From positions 31,265,248 through 31,329,247 of the forward strand of contig CAIIXF020000003.1 in the NCBI GenBank assembly GCA_903813345.2: DNA of 64,000 nucleotides. The letters are read 5' to 3'. Each line of letters opens with the position of its first letter. Position 1 is the first letter of the stretch. The notes beneath the pieces were generated by a model. It saw only the letters and a list, made by a program, of their open reading frames with translations. It was not told where the DNA came from and did no database searches. The position numbers and the translations under genes are program-made. Positions 49,601 to 61,600 of the stretch are shown piece after piece. Source of the DNA: Owenia fusiformis (taxonomy: Eukaryota; Annelida; Polychaeta; Sabellida; Oweniidae).

Positions 49601-52600
49601 CTTTATCCATATGTTGGTAGCAGACTCTTCTTCACAATCAATATATTTTATGTATGCATGTAGGGCTTTGTTCCTACAAAAAATAATGTAAATTATAAAT
49701 AGCTTTATATAATCAACATTTTGCAGCAACAGTAATTTAACCCTATCATTGGTGGTTGAGTCCATGTTAGGAAAGACCACCATCATTGCACTATTATTCC
49801 CCTCTGAAGGGCCAGTGATTTATTCATCTAAAATTTTCAAATTCATCAGTTTTAAATAAACCAATATCATTCATTGAAGGGGCTGTGATTCATTCTTGGT
49901 TTAAAAGTTCTAGTTGGTTTAAGGGGGAAGCTCACATAATCCGCATTAATTCTAATCTTCAATATCTCTTTTTATATTTAAGATTAGTTGGATTTTCTTA
50001 AATTAAATGTAATTTTTGAAAAGGTATTTAAAACTATCTTAATAAAAATAACTTACCCCTGCTATCATCAACATATTGGAAATAAATCCTAGAATCTTCT
50101 TCAAATTTCCAGCACCTAGGATTTCTCCAACTGTCATGCTTTTTTTTGTTATTTTCCTTTTGTATACTGTATAATCAATTGTCCGATGGAAATTATTCTG
50201 TTTGAAAATGTGAATGTTACTTTTGTGGTGTATATTGCATACAGATACAGTTAGTAGCACTTAGGGAATAAGCTTTCAGATCAGTCCATTGAATCACTGT
50301 GTACCCTTTTTGAAATATTAGACTCACCCAAACTTTCCACTATCCAATGAAAGAAGGGATTTGAGTTACACCCATTCAAATTTTTGGCGGAAACAGGTTT
50401 AACAGACAATATTAGAAATTATTAACATTTTGAAGAAAGAAATCTGAATTAAACAGTTAAACACTGGATTATTGGAACATGCTTATGTACAGTATGGCAG
50501 ATACATCAACAGGGAATTGTGAATTTGGTAAGTCAATTTATCAGTTTATCATAATTTTAAGTCCAGAGTAGGATGGAAAGATGTAAAAATAATTTAGAAG
50601 AGAGTTAAGCTTGAGAGGAGAATTAAAGGTTTTGTGTAAAATTGGGGTGACTGGATAACCGGGTTGCCAGGTGACTTGGTAACATTCTTAGCAGGGCTAG
50701 GATTTGATTTTATGCCTTCCAGGTATTCTGATATTGAAAAAATAGTCGATTATTCAAAAAGTGCTTGGTCTCTGGTAGGTTTTTGATAAAAAGATAATGT
50801 TTAAATATAGAACAGTATAGTTTACACTTAGGAGGCTGGGGCTATCATGTCAATTTGCTACTATATTAGGGGAAAATGTCCAACTTTGAAAGTTGGTAAC
50901 CCTGCTAGACACATTAGGTACCCTGAGTCACCAGCTACCCAGTCATCTGTTTTTTTAGGCAGACCCTAAATAATATACATTTCTTCATAAATAACTAATG
51001 TGACAGCCAAGGAGGATTTCCTCCCAGTGACGCCAATCAATATTCTGTTTCATATATGGGTATCACATAGCAATGTTATGAATACAAAATTCAATCAAGA
51101 ATATCAGCCATTCTCCTGGCAGCCATTCTCCTGGCAGCCGTAGAAATATACAGGCAGGATCGGAAACTACCGCATCGATTGGAGATTAAAGAATATTGAG
51201 TTGGAACCCTGGCTTCCAATCCTCCTTGGGTGACAGCTTAATATGAGAATTCAAAATATTATAATGACTCTTATGGTTTTTTAATCTTGTATTAGACAAA
51301 AACGTCAAGTCTGTGAGGTCAAATAATATGTTAGCACTGTTTATTTTGCAGGACCGCTAATACTAGAAAAGAGAAGGCTTTAGATGTAGATCTTATGAAG
51401 ACAACACTCCTGGATGCATTTCCTTGTTGTAGAAAACACAATGCAAAACTAACTTGGAAAATATGAGATGGCAACTAAGGTACCAACATTTGAAACAGGG
51501 CCAATATCATTTGAAAATCGACTTGCCGAGCTATACAAAGTGACAAAAGTCAGTGAACATAACAAAGAGAGTTTGCATATATTGGAAGGAATCTATGTTT
51601 GCATTGCAAGTATGTAACACCATCATCAAAATGTATATTTTATTTTAAATTTTTTTTTATTTGTTTTAAATTCTACTTAATTAATTAACTTATTCTTACT
51701 TGACATTGATAGACTGATGATTAATATTTCAGAAAATCCGGTCAAACTCTCATGGCTATATGAGAAGGACATACACATGAGTCAAAAAAGAAAGTGATTA
51801 ATCTTAACAGCATTATTGAGCGAACAAAGTCGAGGTCTGCAGAAAAAGGTATGAGCTTCATTGAATCAAAACACAATAATGGTCAATAAAGTATATTCCA
51901 CTCAAATTATTATATTCCATTACACTCCATATGAAATTTGAAGTGTGGTATTTTCCCGCTTATTTTGTTATTTTTCTTTATTGTTAGGAGTGTCTGTCTG
52001 CTTTTGTCTGTCCATCCGTCAAGTTGAGTCTTCATGATAACATAGATAAAACTGTATAATCTATACTATTTCAGGTTGTAACTGGCAAATGCCCATTAAA
52101 TCAGGGGGGACCGGAGAGCCATCCAAATAAGACAGAAGATTTGAGGTGGAATACATAGTAGGATATAGAATGAGTCCTGGTGAAGCAGTGAAGATTGGTT
52201 TGGTTGTGAAAATTGGACATTAAATTTACTTTTAACGGGATATCAATTGAACACGGCAAACTTTATATCCAATGGCATCTACTGAACCATGACTATTGAC
52301 AGGGAACTTAAAACACATGCTATCTATTGCAAGACTTACGCCTGGCGTAACCGTCACCATGTTATTCAGTGTTTTTAAGTGGCGCAAGAATCCTGTCATG
52401 ACCGTGGTAGTGTTATCGTGTAAGCCTGGTATAACCGTGACAACGCTGTATTATATTGCAAGGCCTGTCATGACCGTGGTAATGTTAAAGCTTGATATGA
52501 CCGTGATAATGGTGACAAGGCCTGTCACGACCGTGATAATGTTAAAGCCTGATATAACCATCACAATGCTCGCAAGGCCTGTCATGACCGTGGTAATGTT

Positions 52601-55600
52601 AAAGCCTGGTATGACCGTCACAATGCTCACAAAGTCTGTCATGACTGTGGCAATGTTAAAGCCTGTCATGACCGTGGAAAGGTTAAAGCCTGATATGACC
52701 GTGACAATACTTGCAAGGCCTCTAATGACCGTAGTTGTATTAAAGTAGCAAGAGAACACTGTAATGACAATAAATAAAAATGTATATTAATTTCACACGA
52801 AACACTCATTTTTAACTCATAAATAATTTGCGAACAAACTATATCTCTACTCTCATTCAAGAAGATTCGATTCAAAAGCACATACTTTCTGAAATGATCA
52901 ATCAATAAGGTTAATCCATAAAAAAAACAGCAACGGGCGAAACATGAAATAAGTCATAAATGTCATATAAAGAGGCCACGGTCGCGCCAGGCTTACACGA
53001 TTACACTACCACGGTCATGGCAGGCATTGCAACATAATACAGCATTGTCACGGTTATAACAGGCTTTCACGATAACACTACCATGGTCATGGCAGGATCC
53101 TTGCGCTACTTAAAAACACTGAATAACATGGTGACGGTTACGACAGGCGTAAGTCTTGCAACAGATAGGGTCTCACTTAAAATTGAAGTTAAGTATTCGC
53201 TTTAACACAGTCCAATTAATTGAATCCCACAACAAATCAGAAATAAGATCAACTTACAACAAAATTAAAAAAACATTGACACCCCCGCCACAATTCGAGA
53301 CACACAGATAAATAATATTAATCTAGTATTTTGACAGCTACAAATTGTCAAATATCTATCAAATGAAGTGAAAGTGACATGGTTCACTTTTCCCTTGGGT
53401 TGTACATTGTATATTATACCTTTTATATTTACTATATAGTTACTATACTAGTATCATAATAGTTATTAACAAAAGAATTTGATTGTAAATAGTTCATCAA
53501 TTTTAAATCAGCTTCAATCATGTGATGCAGAATGTACGTTAACATCTCTAAGATAAAAGGATCAAATACATGAAAAATCAAATGAAATGGAATGGAATAA
53601 CTTAACAACTTTTTCTGTATGTACTGAGTGGACTCAAAAATATGTGCTGAAATATATTATTAAAGTAGTCAGACATACAATTTGATGAACTTAGGTTGAA
53701 CATACACATTTTGTAATGATGTACAGTAGATTAAACCATGAGAACTGTCACTGAGAACCATATATAAAAAGAAATTGTTATTTTCTAATTACTTTGATGT
53801 GAATTAGAGTATATTACGTCCATTTCTGTCAGAAAAGTATGGATAATGGGGTCATATGCAACATTGCATAAGGGTTCACCGCACTATGATCAGTCCATGT
53901 CTGAATTCAGACAGTTGAATCAGTTTTCTAACATGGAAAAGCCTATGTCTGAATTCAGACACAGTCTCATTATAGTGAGATGAATTTGTTAATGTGTCTG
54001 AATTCAGACAAGATTTCAATCTGAGAAAATTGATACTGATTTCCACTGTCTGAATTCAGACACAACACATAAGATAAACAAATTCATCTTACTATTATCA
54101 AACTGTGTCTGAATTCAGACAGTTGAAATCAGCTTCTGTTTTCTAATATGGAAAAGCCTGTGTCTGAATTCAGACACAAGAGATAAACAAATTCATCTTA
54201 CTATTATCAAGTTGTGTCTGAATTCAGACAGTGAAAATTTAGGTTTCTTATAGATTAGAAAGCCGCTGCCTGAATTCAGACACAGAATATTCAAGTATAA
54301 GATACACTATATGTTTAGCTAATTAATGTTTCTGTCTGAATTCAGACAACTTGTTTCCCTCTGAAATACATGTGCCTGAATTAATGTAAGAAGATGCAAT
54401 GAATAAATATGTCATGAGTAAAAACACCTATAAAACAGTTTTGTTTAATACTTTTGTCAAACTGGAAAAATGTCAAACTTCACTGGAACCTGTTATAAGT
54501 AAAATGAGGCAAGATTTTGCAAACAGCTCAAAGGCGAGGCAATATAGATGTAAACGGTTTGTTTTAAGATGAGGCAATACACATGTTAGCAGCTCAAAGG
54601 TAAAAGGCGAGGCAATATAGATGTAAACAATTTATTTTAAGATAAGGCAATACACATGTCAATGATGAGGCAATACATACTGTATGTAAACATTTCAAAA
54701 GTGAGATAATATATGGTAATACTGCTTCTACAGTATAAAAGCCAACACATTAATATTTCATCTACAACTCAAATAATGTTCAATATCATCTCAACATTTT
54801 AGTTGGATATACAAGACCTACAAGACCTACTACAACTCCTGAATCATCAACAACCACACCAGCTGTTACATCTTCCCCTCCAACACCAACTGCTCCAATA
54901 CCAAAGTGTCCCCAGGGCTGGAAACAGTATCATACTTTTTGCTACTTCTTCAGTGAGGAGAGAGATGACTTTGAGGATGCAAGGGAAGATGAATGTCCTG
55001 AAAGGGATCCAAGATCTGATTTGGCCAGTATTGCAACTATGGGGGAATTGGTATGTGGTTAGTTATAATTCATTGTCTGATTCCTTAATGTGAGACATGG
55101 TGAACGACTCACTTATTTCCATGTTTTTTTCACTTATACAGATAAGGTCCAACACTTTTCACTCTACTAGACTATACCTATTTAATTAGTTCTCATTAAC
55201 TCCATTGTTAGTTAGCTGTGACTGTTAACCAAAGCATTTCTTTTGACTGCCAAAGTTTGTAAGTATTAGGTGTTCATGATAAAAATCCTCATGAAATGCA
55301 CAGTTGTGAATATTCATATCAACCTTCAGTTATTTTTTCTTCATACTGGGTGTGGTACAGGATTCCTCTCCATGTGATACAAAATTGAATTGACATAATG
55401 TTGATTTGCATAGATATTTATTAATGTATATGATTTAATGTAGGAGTTTTTGGGAAGTGAGGTAAGACGGCTAAAACAAGAATTCTGGCTCGGAATGAAG
55501 GGTGTCAACAGGAAATATAGATGGGTTGATGGGACACCATGGGATGATACCATGGCGTAAGTGACTTTTGTTTAAGTGACTTCTGTAATTTTACTCAAAA

Positions 55601-58600
55601 ATTAGTAAAATTACCCCAATAAAATTTAATTCATAATGGGTTGTTACTTGCAACCTCCATAGATATTTTTTATGCAAAGCTTCTTTTTTGAAATATCAAA
55701 GCTTGAAAAATTCACTGACCTTTGAAAAAGGTGAGAGTAGTAAAAGACAGGACTCATAGAATTCAATTTGGAACTGTGGTGCCAGCTATTTGCATTTTTA
55801 CTCTCACTTTGATATTTCAAGAAAATAAGGTTTGCACAATAGTCTACAGTATATGGTGGAAGAGGAGTATATAGTTATTAGTCACTTGTGATTCAGCCCA
55901 TCAGTTTAGACTAGTTTGTCTCTCTGAGAAAATGCATTTGTGGTTTAGGAATAAGATAAGGGGAGAACCGGAATGAAAAGCCTAATCATGGGCGTAGGGC
56001 TATTTTTTGAGTTGGTACGCACTCACTGATACCTGACTCTTCAGCCGCGCATCTCGGGGGGGGGGGGGGGGGGGGGGGGGGTCCGGGGGCATGCTCCCCC
56101 GGAAATTTGTTTCTCAAAGATGTTATTTGATGCAATCTGAGTGTTTTTTTAACTTTAGATAATTCTATTCTGACAAAACAAAATCGTTAAAAATACTGAA
56201 TTACAAGAAAATGTGCATTGATGCATTTTAACAAATTTTATTTTTTCCAATTCATTTGCAGTCTTCACTGAGGGTCTCAGGTCAAATGTAACGTCCATGA
56301 TAAACTGGCAAAAGCTCAGTTCAAGGCTAAAGCAAGCTTCCTTGGCTTCTTTCTCGCCCATATATCTAAGACACTTTCTCTGTTGATTACAAAATGGTCC
56401 CTGTGGGCATGAAGTAGGCACAGTGCGTTGGATCTATCTTGTAACATTGATTTTAAAGGACCAGAAAAAGATAACGATATCGATTGATATGCTTGGACAA
56501 ACTGTATTAATTGAAGATTACGAAATATAGAAATTATCTGGCTATCTGAAGAATTGCCTATTTACACAATATTAACAATCATAAATATACACTTTTATAG
56601 GCCTAGTTTTTGATAAAATCTTGAAACAATTGGTAAGCACAGGCGTTCTGTGCGTAACAGGCGCTACGCCCATGCTAATTAAAAGTTAATGTTTCCTACA
56701 GATATTTGTCATGGAAACCAGGGGAACCAGATGGGAAAGGTGAACAATGCGGACACTTCAACTCAGATGGAACCTGGAGTGATGATGAGTGTAAAAATGA
56801 TAAAAGGAACTTCCTCTGTAAATTTGATGTGAACCAAGGTAACATATCTGTGCATGCCTTTTTACTGTTGGTGTTGCATTTTTTTCAATGATATCACCTG
56901 TGAGAACAAAGGTCCATAATAGCAATTTTTGTTTTGCTGTTTCAAGCACTCAAATCAACTTGAATTCAGAAATATAGACCGAAGAGCAGGGGTTATATCG
57001 TCGAATACACCCCGCAGGGCTAGACACAAACGTTATCTGTAACCCTAACGACCAAAGGGAGGGAGAGGTTGGAAAGCTTTTGTGACTAGCCCTAAGGGGT
57101 GTATTTTACGAAATTACCACTGCTCTGAGGTCTATATTATTACGATTTGAACATGAAAACTCACCAAAATGTTTCGAATATTCATCATGGTCCACAATTA
57201 CTACGACCCAACGGTATGACGTCACACATTACACGTATTACCAGGGATATTGATCGCGAATATGCCCTGGGTGAAATGTTGACTTTGTTTACAGTTTATA
57301 GAAGGCGTGATTACAGTAATGGTCGAATCCCTGATAATGACTTGTTTCTGGCTTTTTTCAATCAATTTGCCCAGATTGCTAGAACTTGACATTTAAGCAA
57401 ATTAAACATAATTTACTGTAATGATCATGTTACGTTGTATTTTTCTTTGTAACAACAGCATGTGAGGCTGGTTGGATGGAGTACCAGGGAAATTGCTATC
57501 TGTTCAGTGATGAGGAAGATGATTTCAAAGATGCTGATGAAGATGAATGCCCAGAGAGACATCCACGTGCCAGACTAGCCAGTATTGAAGATGAGAGCAC
57601 ATTGGTATATTTAAGCTTATTTTGTTAAATTAGTAAAATAGTTTTGTGTACTGGGTATATCATACAAGCAATAGAATACAAGACAGTAGGACTTATGTTC
57701 CATTTAAACCATTTAACATACCATTTACATACTAAATACAGTGCTGTACATGCAAAAAATATATTTAACTTAAATTGTACAGTTGCCTCAGCTCAAGGAC
57801 ACAGAAATGGGTAGGTCAAAATAATAAAATGTACTTCTCATTAAAGCTCTGTATTTTGGCTCACCCTTTTTATATTGAATTACATGAATATGAATAGAAT
57901 AACTGCACATGGAATAGACACTGCACACCAAAGCTGCACTTCAAGCATACATGTAGCCTAAACAGGATTAATTGAAATTAAATTTATTGGGGAATCTTAT
58001 TTACAAAATGATGGGACTTTTTTATTTCAGATTTTCCTGAAGTCTGAAGTAGAAGTTCGTGGTAAGGAATACTGGATTGGAATGAAAGGCAATAATAAAG
58101 TATTCACTTGGATAGATGGCACTGTATGGGATACTGCAGTTGAGTGAGTATCTTTAATGTTATTGAATGAGTATATTGAATGCAGTTGAATGAGCATCTA
58201 CAATCCTGTTGAGAACAGTCAGGTGAATATCTTTAATGCAGTTGAGTGAGTACCCTAAACATACCAGAGTGGGTATCTTGAACATAGCCATGTGAGTATC
58301 TTAACTGTAGTTGAGTGAGTATCTTAAACAGAGTTGAGTGTTTTGAATGTACTCGAGAGAGTATCTTAGATGCATTTGAGTGAGTATCCTAAATGTAGTG
58401 GAGTGAATTTTTATATGTTAGATGCACTTGAGTGAGTATCCTAAATGTAGTGGAGATCATGGACTCCGTATCAAGCAAAGGCTACGTAATTGTGCTCTGT
58501 TTATGCCCTTTTATATTTAAAGGCAAGATAGTTGGAGGCCTGGGCAGCCAGATGGTAATGGGGAGCAGTGTGGGTTCTTCTACTCTGATGGGAAATGGGG

Positions 58601-61600
58601 AGATGACGACTGTGACAATGATGACAGGAGGTTTCTCTGTAAATATCCCACACAGAGAAACAATCGTAAGTGATTAACAGCTGTACCCTAACCCTAGTAA
58701 TTAAAGTTTGTGGAGATTGTGTAAGAATACAGTTTATTTCGATTTCTGTGTAAATAAACATACCTTAGTAATTTTTTTGCGGAGATTATGTTAAGAATGC
58801 TGTTTGTTTTTACAATACTTTATTTTAAAGCCCAATAAAGAACATTTATTTTAAAGCCCAATAACTGAATAAAGCTTACTCAACTTGGTGTAGGATTTTT
58901 TCGAAAATATTTACAGGAAACATACTGTTTGCACCCTATGCAGATTGACCATGCAGGAAACACTTAATTGGTGGGATAAATGAGCATGCATGCGGAACCA
59001 ATGGTCATTTTTCAATTTGAATATATATATATCCATATCGAGCATTTGCTGCATATTCAGTCTACATAGGGTGGTTTGTCTGACAAATGACGCTGAAAGC
59101 TGAAGATTTTGATTTTTATTCAAGTATTGTAGGATCACATTTTACAGTTGAGACATTAATTAAGAAATATAGACCAAAGAGCAGGGTTTCTAGTTTCGAA
59201 TAACACCCCGCTGGTCTTGGCACAAACGTTTTCTGTACCCCGAATGACTGAAGGGAGTGAGGGGTTCGAAAGCTTTTGTGCCGAGACCAGCGGGGTGTTA
59301 TTCGAAACTAGTAACCCTGCTCTGAGGTCTATATTACGATTCGAACATGAAAACTCACCAAGTGTTTCGAATATTCATCATGGTCCGCCATTACTACGAC
59401 CCACCGTTATGACGTCACACATTACTAGTATTAACTGGGTTATTGATCTCGAATATAACCCAGCTGAAGCATTGACTTTGTTAAAAGTTTATAGAAAGCG
59501 TGAATACAGTCATGTTCGAATATTAAATACATCCACAAAAAGTTGCTATATTGACTTAACCCCTTATATTGTTACATGCTCTTAAAATTGTAACAACCTG
59601 AGGGCTAAGTCACCACAGCTCAGTTGTAGTAGCAACTTCTTATCCAGGGCCGTAACAATATGCTATTTCAACTGTTCTAGTGAACTGCCCACCAAGATGG
59701 TTAGAGTACAGGGAAAACTGCTACTTTTTTGGTATTGAGAAGGATGACTGGAGAGACAGTGATACCCTTGAGTGTCCCGAGAGAGACCCCAGAGCCAAAC
59801 TTGCTAGTATAGTCACACAGGATGAACTGGTGAGCTGCATTTTTCACATTGGCAAAAATGGAGATAGAAATAATTTTGAAATAAATGCAATATGAGCGTT
59901 TTGTATCAACCCTGACTAAACGAAATCGATAAAGATACGGAATCATCAATCTGGAAACAATTTGTATGCACAGGCGTACTGTGCGTACCGGGCACTATGC
60001 CCATGGTAGTATAGTCAATCCGTATTACATATCTTCTACCAATGCTGCCATCTTTATATTGAATTAAAATCTATGATTGTCTAATATACAGTCTAATATG
60101 ACAGATATTCTTTAGAGAGAGGCTGGGTGGCTATATAGGAGTGGGGAATTATATTTAAATATACTGTTCTTTCTTTCAAAAAAAAAGATTGTCATTATGT
60201 GTTGAATTAAATGTCACAAGTCACACAAATTCCTGATATTTATAGCCTATTTTCTCATATAGGATTTCCTTAAAACTGAAGTAAAGAGACTGAACAAGAA
60301 GTACTGGATAGGAATGACTGATGTACCTTCTCCTTGGCACTGGTCGGATGGTTCCTCATGGAACCCAGCATTGGAGTGAGTCCATCTTTGTAGCACAACT
60401 GGAATACTATTTACTCCTTGTTTATTACATTACATTTTCTATTTATTGTTGATCTAAGCGTTTTGTTTCCCACATTTTCTTTAGACTTAGATAAATACAA
60501 CAGCTACAGTAAAACTTGTATATCCAAACACCTCTGTTTTTCTGAACACCCACACTCTCAATATGAACACTTTTTCACATCTCAGTTTAGTATTCTCCAA
60601 TTTATTGCCTTGTATTGGAATGTAACTTGAAATGTTCAGATTAGGTAGGTTTTCCAGCATTACTATTCTGTCAAAATAGATGAGAAAAATAGATAATGTT
60701 TTATCTTTTTAATATTTCATACATTTTGAAAGAGATGGGAGAGAATATAAGCTAAACACATAAATGTTGATCTCTGATTCTATGAACTGATACATGTTTT
60801 AATGATTTAATTTTTCATTTACTTTTCATCCAGGAGCAACTTCCGTATAGGTGAGCCCTCTGGTGGCAATCAACATTGCGGCCATTTTTATGAGGATGGT
60901 ACATGGGGAGATGAGGAATGTGATAAGGATGATGAGATGTCATTCATGTGTAAACTAAGATGGCGTCCTGTGACTACTACACCCACTCTCCCATTTACAG
61001 GATCCACTACAGGTGTGTGGAGGTTTTATTCCATGAAAGAATCATGGTGGACTATGTTTGTAAATCATAGGAAGCAGGTTTAGCTTAAAGTATTGCTTTA
61101 AATCTGTGCAATCCTAATATCACAGGGACCAGTCAAAAAGTGTTATGATTGGCAGTTGTTCACATTCAAAGTTGGTTCTATGAGAGAAAATTGGGAATGA
61201 TTGTTCACCACATTGAGATTTGTTTGGATTATAGAAGTGTTCAGATATACAGGTTTTACTGTATTATTACATTGTATTCCAGAGGGTGTTTGCCCATATG
61301 GGTGGACAATTGGAGAGCCCTACTGCTATTTGTACAGTACAGACATAAAAGAGTGGCAAGAAGCAAGAGACATGTGCTCCAGTGTAGGAGCCACCTTGGC
61401 CAGTGTAGAGTCTATGGAGGAACTGGTAGGTCAAAAGTTACTGTTATGTTATGGTATTCTTTACTGCATCAGGGGGAGAGGCTTTACATGTACTTCCACT
61501 GTATAAGTACACATCTAGGCACCATTAGTGTATTTTATGTATATCAGTGGTCAGATAAATGCAGTTGGAAAGGAAAAACAGTGCATTTGCCTTAATAATA

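Larger units (their letters stand above)
41762..54494. mobile_element. Putative giant non-autonomous TIR element, 12.7 kb, with subterminal palindrome arrays
   Basis: The left end AACAGGTTCCAGTG matches the complement of the right end (CACTGGAACCTGTT at 54481-54494). The similarity continues imperfectly for about 45 bp (AGTTTG.CA, then TGACAAAAGT). ATAA flanks both sides (41758-41761 and 54495-54498). The element separates two halves of one minisatellite, which independently supports an insertion. Palindrome arrays lie within about 300 and 150 bp of the ends. No transposase or other gene was found inside; the interior holds foldbacks and tandem duplications. Its superfamily is unknown. Confidence 0.65.

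Noticed and set aside
44715-50260. Small minus-strand frames inside the giant element
   Set aside because: AT-rich, no recognisable domains or supporting splice sites; they do not look like a transposase.
52296-52759. Protein genes of 150 and 102 aa on opposite strands
   Set aside because: Both translate a minisatellite in a foldback and have no composition or motifs of a real protein.
42063-54384. CRISPR arrays
   Set aside because: The spaced palindromes look CRISPR-like, but the context is an animal intron. The left spacers are themselves tandem copies, there are no cas genes, and the repeat is a perfect 16-bp palindrome.
41762-54494. Polinton or other gene-rich giant transposon
   Set aside because: No polymerase, integrase, capsid or transposase frame is visible, and the termini do not resemble the expected long TIRs.
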